From NCBI GenBank assembly GCA_037039925.1, contig JAXRKP010000632.1:1-64000 (forward strand): a DNA stretch of 64,000 nucleotides, written 5' to 3'. The notes beneath the pieces were generated by a model. That model was not told the origin of the DNA and ran no database searches. It worked only from the letters and a program-made list of their open reading frames with translations. A program made the translations under genes and the position numbers. Shown here in pieces: positions 14,058-25,689 of this stretch (position 1 is the first letter of the stretch; each line of letters starts with the position of its first letter). Source of the DNA: Doris montereyensis. Taxonomy: Eukaryota; Mollusca; Gastropoda; Nudibranchia; Dorididae.

Positions 14058-14407
14058 TCGGGGGAGTTGGTAGTCCAGGGGCAAGGTGTCGGCCTCTCAA
14101 CAAATAGTGGGTTGGGCCAACGGTTGAAAAGTGTTCTCGATTTTTACAAAAATCTGAACCACCCCCCACACCCGGTCGAGGTAGGTGGATCGGCACCTAG
14201 TCCCACCGGAGACGGACGATAAAAGGAGCTCCCGTGTGCAGATGACAACAACACTCTGTGCACGTTAAAGATCACTTTGCTGTTTACAGAGCAGTCCGGG
14301 AGAAATAAAAAAAAATACACTACCAATAAAAACCCCGAGATCACCTTAGTTGTTGATGTGTGTAAATCAAATCAAATCAAATCAAATCAAATCAAATCAA
14401 ATCAAAG
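14058..14407 (+). mobile_element. Full-length-looking SINE with (AATCA)n tail
   Basis: The head GGGGAGTTGGTAGTCCAGGG is followed by GGTGTCGGCCTCTCAAC, then a body containing GAGGTAGGTGGATCGGCACC and GTGCACGTTAAAGATCAC. It ends in a pure CAAAT/AATCA repeat at 14366-14405, which looks like a SINE tail. The B box is degenerate. The same body recurs truncated at 63715-63830 and the head at 40383 and 45985. Confidence 0.7.
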
Positions 14408-14647
14408 AAAACAATTACTTGTATTTGATGTGTCACACCCCGTCGCCTCTTCCGCATATACCAATCGCCACGACTGTGGAAGTGACCAATTTGATGACCT
14501 TAAGTGACCTTTTCAACGAGCATTGACAATAAACATACTTCCTGTTTATTAATGCCTGCGACAACTCGTGTCAACAACGTCGTTCAACCTGATTCACAAC
14601 CGTCCAACAATAACTTGTCTTGCACACATCAACATCGTTTTTAGTTA
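14408..14647. other. Short unique spacer
   Basis: No gene or repeat is recognised between the SINE tail and the 43-bp minisatellite. Confidence 0.4.
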
Positions 14648-15525
14648 GTGCCAGGTCTGTGGGGATCAAAACAATCAGCCGTTTCTGTTAGTGCCACGTC
14701 TGGTGGGATCAAATCTATCCGCCGTTTTCAGTTAGTGCCAGGTCTGTCGGGATCAAAACAATCGACCGTTTCAGTTAGTACCAGGTCTGGTGATCAAAAC
14801 GATCGGCCGTTTCTGTTAGTGCCAGGTCTGGTGGGATCAAATCTATCCGCCGTTTCAGTTAGTGCCAGGTCTGTCGGGATCAAAACAATCGGCCGTTTCA
14901 GTTAGTTCAGGTCTGTTGGGATCAAAGGAATCGGCCATTTCAACTAGTGTCAGGTCTGTTGCGATCAAAACAATCGGCCATTTCAGTTACTGCCAGGTCT
15001 GGTGGGATCAAAGCAATCGGTCATTTCAGTTAGTGCCAGGTCTGTTGTGATCGAAGCAATCGGCCATTTCAGTTAATGCCAGTGTGTTGGGATCAACGCA
15101 ATCGGCCATTTCAGTTACTGCCATGTATGTTGTAATCAAAGCAATCGGTCATTTCAGTTAGTTCCAGGTCTGTTGTGATCAAAACAATTGGCCATTTCAG
15201 TTATGCCAGATGTGTTGGGATGAAAGCAATCGGCCATTTCAGTGAGTTAGTGCCAGGTCCGTTGGGATCAAAACAATTACCTATTTCAGTTAGTGCAGTT
15301 AGTGCCAGAGTGTTGGGATGAAAGCAATCGGCCATTCCAGTGAGTTAGTGCCAGGTCCGTTGGGATCAAAACAATTGGCTATTTCTTCCAGTTAATACCA
15401 GGTCTGTTGGGATCAAAAGCAATTGGCTATTTCAGTTAATACCAGGTCTGTTGGGATCAAAGCAATCGGCCGTTTCGGTTAGTGCCAGGTCTGTTGGGAT
15501 CAAAATAATCGACCGTTTCCGACTA
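14648..15525. repeat. 43-bp minisatellite, about 20 copies
   Basis: The unit carries GTGCCAGGTCTGTTGGGATC followed by AAAGCAATCGGCCATTTCAG. Copies diverge mildly, with GGT/TGG and CGT/CAT variants, and some units are shortened or partly duplicated (15240-15310). The short open frames inside it are repeat artefacts. Confidence 0.93.
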
Positions 15526-16687
15526 CATCATGCAAGCCCTTTATTGTTTGCCAGTAAAGGAGAAAATCTATTCTTCTATGCACAGATAATTCTGAGTTGG
15601 CCGTTCTTTGTTCGCCAAAGGCTCTGTTGCCAGGCCACTAAGGGTAACCATATTTTGTGCATAGGGCCTAAATGACCCCAATATCGTTTTCATTCGAGGC
15701 ATTCTTTTTCACCAGAAGTCACTTCGTTTAGTTATTGAAAATTTCATTGTTTCCCGTCTTTGAGTAGAGTTTCCAATCACCAAGGTCACCATAATTATGA
15801 TAATTTTAAAAGTTGCCATAGTGCCGTTCACACTTAACTGCGTAACCTAAAAATGGAATACTAACCCGACATAATAATCGTACTTAGTAACACTCCGGTG
15901 GTAACATACCGGTACTTGTTGTTTAAAAGATCTAAATTCAGTACCGTCCTATCTAACCCTTATAATACAAAGGAACCACATTGAATTGAAGTTTTCGTGA
16001 ACAACCACAATAAATGACAATTCCAAGAATTAAGGACAGAACAAAACATAACGTTTCGGATATAATCCTTCGTCAGACAACGAACGAGAAATATTCTTAG
16101 ATCTGTGATCTAAACAAGAAACCAGAAAGGAGGAAGGAAGAAAGAAAAGTCCACTTCTTTAGATAATGATGATTATTATTATGCTCAGAAAGCAGGAGTA
16201 CCGGCAAGTGTTAAATCTTCCTTAACGTCCTTGGGGTCCCTCCCCAAAGGTGTCTAGATTCCCTCCCAGGTTTTGTTTCCCACCTTGATCTGATTCTAGT
16301 ATTCTTTTTTTATCTGCAGGGGACTGCCATCCCGGTGTTTATTTTTGATCGACTCAATCGCTTGAAGAACCACAATGACTGTGAGATCGTGTTGGAAAAC
16401 CACGAATTTTGATTTGATTTGACTTCACTAGATCTGCACATTTTTATTCTCGGTTTTAGTCCTCTTGCTTTATTTTCCTCTGCCAGATTGGTGGAGACGG
16501 ATCAGACACCAAGACATTTCAGTGTTATGTTTTATATCACCTCTCTAAGTCTTTATATCTGTTCTCCAAACTCTATCTCTATCTCTGTCTAAATCTCTAT
16601 CTTGCCTGCTTTCTGACAGAGACTCAGAGACTGTTCCATGTTAGGGGGTCAGGGTATGTCTGTCTGAGAGGCAGACAGACAATAATA
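15526..16687. other. Spacer containing one copy of a dispersed repeat
   Basis: About 15985-16150 holds a repeat with ACAATAAATGACAATTCCA, ACGTTTCGGATATAATCC and TTCGTCAGACAACGAACGAG, followed by AACCAGAAAGGAGGAAG. The same string with few changes lies at 58495-58670 in the same orientation. The remainder, including a TTTTGATTTGATTTGAC motif near 16405, shows no gene. Confidence 0.6.
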
Positions 16688-16935
16688 TTGAAAAAGAGAG
16701 AGAGAGAGAGAGACAGACAGACAAACAGACAGACAGATAGACTGTCTTTCTTCGTCCCTGTGTCTCCGTCTGTCTGCTTGACTGTTTGTCTGTCTGCATG
16801 TCTGTGTCTCTCTGTCTGTCTTGTACCCATATGTATGTTTGTCTGTCTGTCTGTGTTTGTCTGTCTGTCTGTTCAGTGCTCTCTGCCTTCCTTCCTTCCT
16901 CCTCTCTTTTTCTTTTCTCTCTCTCAAAGATAGAG
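16688..16935. repeat. (GA)n, (CAGA)n and (GTCT)n simple-repeat cluster
   Basis: GA and CAGA tracts run to about 16745, then TCTG/GTCT-rich sequence to about 16875, then CTTC/CT-rich sequence. Open frames on both strands are compositional artefacts. Confidence 0.9.
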
Positions 16936-16982
16936 AGAGATAGGAGAGGGATAAAGAGAAACAGAGGGGGAGGGAGGGATGG

Positions 16983-19850
16983 ACAAGTTACAGTAACATT
17001 TTATTGATAGTTACAGTAACATTTTATTGACAAGTTACAGCAACATTTTATTGACAAGTTACAGTAACATTTTATTGACAAGTTACAGCAACATTTTATT
17101 GATAAGTTACAGCAACATTTTATTGACAAGCTACAGTAACGTTTTGTTGACAAGTTACGGTAACATTTTATTGACAAGTTATGGTAACATTTTATTGACA
17201 AGTTATGGTAACATTTTATTGCCAAGTGACAGTAACATTTTATTGCCAAATTACAGTAACATTTTATTGCCAAGTTGTTGTAACATTTTATTTGCAATTT
17301 ACAGTAACATTTTATTTGCAATTTACAAAAATATTTTAGCAATTTACAGTAACATTTTATTTGCAATTTACAGTAACATTTTATTTGCAATTTACAGTAA
17401 CATTTTATTTGCAATTTACAGTAACATTTTATTTGCAATTTACAGTAACATTTTATTTGCAATTTACAGTAACATTTTATTTGCAATTTACAGTAACATT
17501 TTACAACCCAGATTACAGTAAATTTTATTGCCAAGTTACAGTAACATTTTATTTACAGTAACATTTTATGCCAAGTTACAGTAACATTTTTATTTCCATT
17601 TTATGGCCAAGTTACAGTAACATTTTATTTGCAATGTACAGTAACATCATTCAGTTGCATTGATTATTTTATCGCCAAGTTACAGTAACGTTTTATTGAA
17701 AAGTTACAGTAACATTTTATCGCCAAGTTTACAGTAACGTTTTATTGCCAAATTACAGTCATCGGTTCCATTTTATTTGCAAGTTACAGTAACATTTTAT
17801 TTGCAAGTTACAGTAACATTGTATTGACGTTACAACAACGTTTTATTGACAAACAGGTAACATTTTATTGCCAAGTGACAGTGACATGTTATTGCCAAGT
17901 TACAGTGGCAGATTCTATTTGCAAGTTACAATATCATTTATTGCCAATTTACAAGTTACATGGTAACTTTTTATTTGCAAATTACAGTAAATTTTATTGG
18001 CAAACTAGTGAGTTACAGTAACATTTTATTGCAAATTACCAGGTTACAGTAACATTTTATTAGCAAGTTACAGTAACATTTTATTGCCAAGTTACAGTTC
18101 CATTTTATCGGCAAGTTAGACAGTAACATTGTATTGCCACGTTACAGTCACATTTTTATTAGCAAATGTTTTAATGACATTTTTGCCAACATTCGGTGCC
18201 ATTTTATTGGTTAGTTACAGTGAAATGCTTGTGGCAATTTACAGTGATATTGTACTGGCAAGTTACCATGACATTTTATTGGCAAGCTGCAGTGGCATTA
18301 TCTTGGCAAGTAACATTTACATAATATCAACAAGTTACAGTGATATTTTATCGACAACGTGCAGTGATACGTTAGTGACATGTTACAGAGAAATTATCTT
18401 GACAAGCTACAGGGATATTTACAGGAGAGTTACAGTGATATTCTATCGGCAAGTTACAATGACATTTTATCGGCGAGCTACAGTGACATTCTAGCGGCGA
18501 GTTAGAGTGTCATTTTATTGACGAGTTACAGTAACATTCTATCGGCAAGTTACAGTGACATTCCAGCGGCGAGTTACAGTGGCATTTTATTGGAGAGTCA
18601 CAGTCACATTCTATCGGAGAGTTACAACGACAGTCTAACGGCGAGTTACAGTGACATTCTATCGGAAAGTTACAGTGACATTCTATCGGAGAGTTACAGT
18701 GACATTCTATCGGAGAGCTGCATTGGCATTCTGTCAAAGAGTTACAGTGACATTCTATCGGAGAGTTACAGTGACATTCTATCGGAGAGTTACAGTGACG
18801 TTTTATCGGAGATTTACAGTGACATTCTATCGACGATTTACAGTGACATTCTAAAGGCGAGTTACTACAGTGACATTCTATCGGAAAGTTACAGTGACAT
18901 TCTATCGGAGAGTTACAGTGACATTCTATCGGAGAGTTACAGTGACATTCTATCGGAGAGTTACAGTGACATTCTATCGGAAAGTTACAGTGACATTCTA
19001 TCGGAAAGTTACAGTGACATTCTATCGGAGAGTTACAGTGACATTCTATCGGAGAGCTACATTGGCATTCTGTCAAAGAGTTACAGTGACATTCTATCGG
19101 AGAGTTACAGTGACATTCTATCGGAGAGTTGCCAGTGACGTTTTATCGGAGATTTACAGTGACATTCTATCGACGATTTACAGTGACATTCTAAAGGCGA
19201 GTTACTGTGACATTCTATCGGCGAGTTACAGTGACATTCTATCAGCGAAATACAGTGACATCATATCGAAGAGATACAGTGACCTTCTATTGGCGAAATA
19301 CAGTGACATCCTATGGAAGAGTTACAGTAATATTCTATCGGCGAGTTACAGTGACATTTTAAGGTATAGTTACAGTGACATTCTATTGGAGATTTACAAT
19401 GGCATTTTATTGGAGAGCTACAGTGACATTCTATAAGAGAGTTACAAATGGCATTTTATTGGAGAGCTACAATGACATTCTATTGGAGAGTTACAATAAA
19501 ATTGTATTGGATAGCTACAGTGACATTCTATCGGCGAGTTAAAATGGTATTTTATTGGAGAGTTACAGTGACATTCTTTCGGCGAGTTACAATGGCATTT
19601 TATTGAGAGTTACAGTGACATTATATCGTCAAGTTACAATGGCATTTTTTTGCAGAACTATAGTGAAATTCTATCGGCGAGTTACAATGTCATTTTATTG
19701 GATAGCTACAGTGACATTCTATCGGCGAGTTACAATGTTATTTTATTGCAGAACTACAGTGATAATATGTTTATAGAAAGTTACTATGTCATGTTATTTC
19801 AGTAACATTCGATCGGCAAGTTACAGTGACATATTATTGACAAGTGACAG
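16983..19850. repeat. 2.9-kb minisatellite, 24-bp unit, about 115 copies
   Basis: The unit is GACAAGTTACAGTAACATTT plus ATT at the left. It changes gradually to GAGAGTTACAGTGACATTCT plus ATCG toward 18.6-19.2 kb, and to an AATGGCATTTTATTGGAGAG form at the right. The period is a multiple of three, so both strands stay open for up to about 200 codons (octapeptide SYSDILSE on plus, ECHCNSPI on minus). I do not regard these as genes. A block of about 380 bp is itself duplicated (18650-18850 against 18870-19200). Confidence 0.95.
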
Positions 19851-19887
19851 TGGTATTCATTTATCTTACCTTTTTGGTTGTTATGTG

Positions 19888-19898
19888 TATGTGTATGT

Positions 19899-19941
<43 letters not shown>

Positions 19942-19942
19942 T
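19888..19942. repeat. (GT)n microsatellite upstream of an SLC13 exon
   Basis: A GT run ending about 50 bp before the splice acceptor at 19993. It lies in the intron just upstream of the branch region. Confidence 0.9.
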
Positions 19943-19993
19943 TAGGCATTGAGTATTGAGCAATGATATTTTACATTAACCTGTCACACACAG

Positions 19994-20109
19994 AATACGT
20001 TGATGTTGTTTCTTGGAAGCCTGGTCGTAGCTGTGGCCGTAGAGAAATGGAATCTGCACAAGCGACTGGCCCTAAGAACATTAACCCTTGTAGGACCAGA
20101 ACCCAAATG
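19994..20109 (+). CDS. Slc13-like: SLC13-family symporter, exon A
   Basis: The first recognisable exon of a sodium-coupled di-/tricarboxylate (INDY-type) transporter of the plasma membrane. It encodes [19 protein letters not shown], then [15 protein letters not shown] and PEPKW. The hydrophobic helix followed by [15 protein letters not shown] is a well-conserved SLC13 signature near residue 100 of the vertebrate proteins. The acceptor is CACACACAG at 19993 (phase 0) and the donor is TG|GTAATG at 20110. The exon is 116 bp and leaves phase 2. The split Trp codon is completed by the first base of the exon at 24102. The N-terminal exons (about 80-100 residues expected) were not found upstream in the window. 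SLC13 membership is nearly certain; the paralogue (A2/A3/A5) and substrate are not determined. Confidence 0.93.
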
Positions 20110-20299
20110 GTAATGATCAGAACGTTTACTGCAACTCAATAGCCAGAATAAGATAGAGCATAACGGTTTTACATTGGAGTTAAATTATTTATTATATTAT
20201 TTTCAATTCATATTCAACTTTCAAAAATATATTATCGTAGTATTAATACTAAGAATATACCCAAGGAAAATAAATTATTTCGAGATCTCCCGATTCGTT

Positions 20300-23035
20300 T
20301 GTCTGCCAATTTACCGTACTACCACCGAACCTTCCTACGTCCTTACCCACATTCCTTCCCTATCTACTTCTGCCTATTTACTACTACCACCGAACCTTCC
20401 TACGTCCTTACCCACATTCCTTCCCTATCTACCTCTGCCTATTTACACTACTACCACCGAACCTTACGTCCTTTACCCACATTCCTTCCCTATCTACCTC
20501 TGTCTATTTACACTACTACCACCCAACCTTCCTACGTCCTTACCCCACATTCCTTCCCTATCTACCTCTGTCTATTTACACTACTACCACCGAATCTTCC
20601 TACGTCCTTTCCACATTCTTTCCCTATCTACTTCTGTCTATTTACACTACTACCACCGAATCTTCCTACGTCCTTACCCACATTCCTTCCCTATCTACTT
20701 ATGTCTATTTACACTACTACCACCGAATCTTCCTACGTCCTTACCCACATTCCTTGCCTATCTACTTCTGTCTATTTACACTACTACAAACGAACCTTCC
20801 TACGTCCTTACCCACATTCCTTCCCTATCTACTTCTGCCTATTTACACTACTACCACCGAACCTTCCTATGTCCTTACCCACATTGCTTCCCTATCTACT
20901 TCTGTCTATTTACACTACTACCACCGAATCTTCCTACGTCCTTACCCACATTCCTTGCCTATCTACTTCTGTCTATTTACACTACTACAAACACCTTCCT
21001 TGTGCTCCTTACCCACATTCCTTCCCTATCTACTTCTGTCTATTTACACTACTACAACCGAACCTTCCTACGTCCTATTCTACTTCTGTCTATTTACACT
21101 ACTACCACATTCCTTCATATTATCTACTTCTGTCTATTTAGACTACTACTACCGAACCTTCCTACGTCCTTACTTACATTGCTTCCGTATCTACCTCTGT
21201 ATATTTAGAACTACTACCAACGGAGTTTCCTACGTTACTTACCTACATTGCTTCCCTATCTACCTCTGTCTATTTAGACTACTACCAACGCACTTTCCTA
21301 CGTTACTTACCTACATTGCTTCCCTATCTACCTGTCTATTTACACTACTACCAACGGACCTTCCTACGTTACTTACCTACATTGCTTCCGTATCTACCTC
21401 TGTCTATTTAGACTACTACCAACGGACTTCCTACGTTACTTACCTACATTGCTTCCCTATCTACCTCTGTCTATTTACTGTACTACCAGCGGAGCTTTCT
21501 ACGTACTTACCTACATTCTTTCCCTATCTACCTCTGTCTATTTACACTACTACCAACGGACCTTCCTACGTACTTACCTACATTGCTTCCGTATCTACTT
21601 CTGTCTATTTACACTACTACCAACGGACCTTCCTACATTACTTACCTACATTGCTTCCCTATCTACCTCTGTCTATTTACACTACTACCAACGGACCTTC
21701 CTACGTTACTTACCTACATTGCTTCCGTATCTACCTCTGTCTATTTAGACTACTACCAACGGACTTTCCTACGTTACTTACCTACATTGCTTCCCTATCT
21801 ACCTCTGTCTATTTACTACAAGCGGAGCTTTTACGTACTTACCTACATTCTTTCCCTATCTACCTCTGTCTATTTACACTACTACCAACGGACCTTCCTA
21901 CATTTTACTTACCTACATTGCTTCCGTATCTACTTCTGTCTATTTACACTACTACAAACGGACCTTCCTACATTACTTACCTACATTGCTTCCATATCTA
22001 CCTCTGTCTATTTACACTACTACAAACGGACCTTCCTACGTACTTACCTACATTGCTTCTCTATCTACCTCTGTCTATTTACACTACTACAAACGGACCT
22101 TCCTACGTACTTACCTACATTGCTTCCTATCTACCTCTGTCTACTTACTACACTACTACAAACGGACCTTCCTACGTACTTACCTACATTGCTTCTCTAT
22201 CTACCTCTGTCTATTTACTGTACTACCAACGGATCTTCCTACATACTTACCTACATTGCTTCTCTATCTACCTCTGTCTATTTACTGTACTACCAACGGA
22301 TCTTCCTACGTACTTACCTACATTGCTTCTCTATCTACCTCTGTCTATTTACTGTACTACCAACGGACCTTCCTAGGTACTTACCTACATTGCTTCCCTA
22401 TCTACCTCTGTCTATTTACACTACTACAAACGGACCTTCCTAGGTGCTTACCTACATTGCTTCCCTATCTACCTCTGTCTATTTACACTACTACAAACGG
22501 ACATTCCTACGTACTTACCTACATTGCTTCCCTATCTACCTCTGTCTATTGACACTAATACCAACGGACCTTCCTACGTACTTACCTACATTGCTTCTCT
22601 ATCTACCTCTGTCTATTAACACTACTACCAACGGACCTTCCTACGTACTTACCTACATTGCTTCTCTATCTACCTCTGTCTATTTACACTATTACCAACG
22701 GACCTTTCCTACGTACTTACCTACATTGCTTCTCTATCTACCTCTGCCTATTTACACTACTACAAACGGACCTTCCTACGTACTTACCTACATTGCTTCT
22801 CTATCTACCTCTGCCTATTTACACTACTACAAACGGACCTTCCTACATTACTTACCTACATTGCTTCCCTATCTACCTCTGTCTATTTACTGTACTACCA
22901 ACGGACATTCCTACGTACTTACCTACATTGCTTCCATATCTACCTCTGCCTATTTACACTACTACAAACAGACCTTCCTACGTACTTACCTACATTGCTT
23001 CCCTATCTACCTCTGTCTATCGACACTACTACCAG
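20300..23035. repeat. 2.7-kb minisatellite, 67-bp unit, about 41 copies
   Basis: The unit contains TACCTACATTGCTTCCCTAT, CTACCTCTGTCTATTTACAC and TACTACCAACGGACCTTCC. The left part has a CCCACATTCCTTCCCTAT variant. It fills the intron between exons A and B. With this unit and scattered indels, overlapping frames of up to 540 codons stay open (YLPLSIYTTTNGPSY and similar). These are repeat artefacts: no start context, no family match and three frames open at once. Confidence 0.95.
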
Positions 23036-23037
23036 CG

Positions 23038-23330
23038 TTGGTGGCCGAGTGATTTGACTGCCAGACTGGGGATGATATTATAATAATAAAGTCCCTACTT
23101 CGTGTCCTAACAAAGCTAGGTCCGACGCTGTGTTCCTTCCTTGGGAAAGACGCTTAACACGTATTTTTTCCGCTCTACCCAGGTGCAAATGAGTAGAATC
23201 ACAAGACTAGGTAGTAAAAGCCTGCGTCAGACTAGCATCCTGGCCAGGAGGTGATTGTTATCATCACCTGTTCCGTTTCACGCTATTAAAACCGGGATAA
23301 GCACCGGTTCTATACTATAACGGCCTGATA
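23038..23330 (+). mobile_element. tRNA-derived SINE, family 2
   Basis: The head GTTGGTGGCCGAGTGATTTG is followed by a body with GGTCCGACGCTGTGTTCC, CTACCCAGGTGCAAATGAG, GCCAGGAGGTGATTGTTATC and AAAACCGGGATAAGCACCGG. The body matches, in inverted orientation, the SINE at 62590-62830. The B box is damaged here. Confidence 0.65.
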
Positions 23331-23374
23331 CGAATTTTATTTTACGTCTAACTACCTAGTTGTTTATCCATCTG

Positions 23375-23462
23375 CATCTCTATCTATCTATCTATCTATC
23401 TGTCTATCTATCTATTTATTAATATATACATCTATCTATCTATCTATATATCCCTATTTATG

Positions 23463-23501
<39 letters not shown>

Positions 23502-23556
23502 GTCTGTCTATCTATCTATATATCTATCTATCTATCTTCTTTCTATCTATCTATCT

Positions 23557-23610
<54 letters not shown>

Positions 23611-23820
23611 CAAGTGATAGTGGTATTCATTTATCTTATTTGGTTGTGTGTGTGTGTGTGTGTGTGTATTTGTGTCTATCTATCATCTACCTATACTTCT
23701 ATCTATCTATCTATCTGTCTATCTATCTTTGTTTTATTTGTCTGGCTATCTAACTATCTACATATCTATCTATCTATCTATCTATATAACGGTTATATAT
23801 GATATATATATATATATTAT

Positions 23821-23854
<34 letters not shown>

Positions 23855-23900
23855 ATATGTATGTATAGTTATATATCCACCTATCTATCCATTTATCAAT
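23375..23900. repeat. (TCTA)n, (TA)n and (TG)n cluster
   Basis: TATC/TCTA units at 23380-23555 and 23690-23790, (TA)n at about 23558-23608 and 23800-23860, and (TG)n at about 23645-23668. 23901-24060 is degenerate TATC sequence with no feature. Confidence 0.92.
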
Positions 23901-24101
23901 CACTCTCTCCCTCTATCAATTTAGCGAATTAGCTATCTAATTCCTTAATCTATGCATCTATTTATCTGTATATCTATCAATCTTCCTATCGAATCTATAC
24001 ATCAATCCATCCATCCTGTCTATAACTACTTGATTCGTCGCCACCAATCTAGCCCCTAATGCCAATCCCGTTTGATCTCCCTAATACAACAACGTGACCA
24101 G

Positions 24102-24229
24102 GTTACTAGTGGGGGTAATGTTCCCCACCTGGTTCCTGTCCATGTGGATGAGCAACACGGCAGCCACCGCCATGATGATGCCCATCGTAGCCGCCATCTT
24201 GGGACAGGTCAAACAGTGCCAACTAGAAG
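24102..24229 (+). CDS. Slc13-like: SLC13-family symporter, exon B with first SNT motif
   Basis: The exon encodes LLVGVMFPTWFLSMWMSN, then TAATAMMMPIVAAILGQVKQ and CQLE. FLSMWMSNTAATAMMMPI contains the Ser-Asn-Thr motif at a hairpin tip that binds sodium and the substrate carboxylate in the family, so this part of the transport site is intact. The acceptor is GTGACCAG at 24101; the first base completes Trp from exon A. The donor is GAAG|GTAAGA at 24230, leaving phase 1. The exon is 128 bp. The last 35 bp plus donor recur as a degenerate tandem repeat downstream (24280-24410 and 25695-26800). The next exon in chain is 30268-30343, whose two leading bases complete a Glu codon. Confidence 0.96.
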
Positions 24230-24264
24230 GTAAGATACAACATTTAGGTGCCTCATATCATACA

Positions 24265-24410
24265 TGTAGACTCCCTGGCCGCCATCTTGGGACATGTCAT
24301 TTAAAGGTAGAAGGAAAGCTACAACGTGAGGGTTTGATATCGTTGATCTAGACTCCATGGCCTCCATCTTGGAACAGTTCACACATTGCCAGGTATAAGG
24401 TAAGATGGAC
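24265..24410. repeat. Two degenerate tandem copies of the exon B end plus donor
   Basis: GCCATCTTGGGACAGGTCAA from exon B (about 24193) recurs as GCCATCTTGGGACATGTCAT at 24281 and as TCCATCTTGGAACAGTTCAC at about 24363. Each is followed by AGGTA(G/T)AAGG(A/T)AAG, the remains of the donor. The spacing is about 85 bp. Confidence 0.8.
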
Positions 24411-24479
24411 TTCCCGTTTGGTTACCGAGCAGGACAAACGGGGTGTGACGAGCTCTCTCGCCTTCTTCACTTAATTTCC

Positions 24480-25130
24480 AGTTTGTGTGTGGAGATACGA
24501 CATTGCAATGCCAGTTACCGGATTACCGACAATGCTGGAATGTGTCATCAACAAGATTTTAGAAGAATCTCAACTCGCCTCTTACAAAATAGCTGGAAAT
24601 CAACAACGCACCACCCTCGTCCTTCGTTTTGATGTCATGAATGACACGTGTGTGTCAACGATTCACCATTCGAACCCTGCCAGCTTTCGACGGAAGTCAC
24701 CTAGCCAATTACAACGTGAGCCAAGACCACAAAGCTATCAAACAGCCCAGACGACATAAAGAATCACAACAACAACAACACAACAGAGCAAGAAAGTACA
24801 GAAAGCGACACCGACACATCCGACAATGAGGGCACACACAGCGAGAGGCAGCACACATCAGACATTGAAAGCCTTGAGGAAAACACAAGCTCACGAGATG
24901 TTGATTCCACTCACTCCATCGAAGATCAGCAACACAAAAGTAATCAAGCGTGCCATAGTGACAAGATTGAGCAATTTGACAGCAGTAAAATACACGTGCA
25001 GATATCCAAAATCAAGAAAGACACAGGACATTGCGTCACACAGCCCGAACGCAACAACAGCTACCCGAAACTTGTATTAGATCTATACGAAATATCACAC
25101 TCCATTCTTGCGGAAACAGGATTTTATAAT
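24480..25130 (+). pseudogene. Unrecognised element-type ORF, copy 1, broken
   Basis: The plus-strand frames read CVINKILEESQLASYKIAGN, then TTLVLRFDVMNDTC and SFRRKSPSQLQRE, then after a frame change TEQESTESDTDTSDNEG, QHTSDIESLEENTS and YPKLVLDLYEISHSIL before a stop near 25131. The LVLRF plus FRRKSPSQL arrangement followed by an acidic Ser/Thr/Glu-rich tail resembles repetitive uncharacterised molluscan proteins, which I infer to be transposon-associated. I do not know a function. A second, more degenerate copy lies at 26810-27240, so this is not a unique host exon. Confidence 0.45.
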
Positions 25131-25689
25131 TGAATATTGTGTGAAAAACAGAATGATACTGAATTTCATCATAAAAAGCAGTGATAATAACAGCTCCTAT
25201 ACAAACATGCGTCGACGACACCTGCGAACTTGGTGAGATGAGAAACATTTTATTGAAATGGAGTATCATGTTGACGTACAGAATATCCTAATATTTCTGT
25301 CCCACCGTAAACGCCTGATTATTGAGGCATTGAATCTTGTTTGAAAATAACTCCGGATTTACAAGAGACAAAATCCTGTCACTTTTAAATGTCAAGTTCT
25401 GGATCCCATGACTTGTCTATTTCAAATTGCATTCTTCCTTTTGTATAATAATGTCATTAGAATTATATATCTTTTTGAAGGATCTTATCGAGTATTGCCA
25501 CATGCATCAGTCCAAAACGTGCACTCTTAGAGAACTGTCAGAACGTATGACCCTCTCATTTTTATTATTATTCCTAAGAAAACTGTTATGAATTTGATAT
25601 AAACACAATAATAAAGATTAAGAAAAAAGAAAAAAAGAAGAAAAAAGAAAAAGATTGTTAAACACTTGATGTAAAAAAGAAAAGAAAAA

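Noticed and set aside
13863..14222. 119-codon plus-strand frame
   Set aside because: Its second half is SINE sequence and the first half shows no recognisable domain.
18510..19138. Open frames of 188-206 codons on both strands with octapeptide repeats
   Set aside because: Direct consequence of a 24-bp repeat unit; both strands open simultaneously and no similarity to a known repeat protein.
20174..23083. Overlapping open frames of up to 540 codons
   Set aside because: They read the 67-bp minisatellite in all three frames at once, with no family similarity, no splice logic and no start context.
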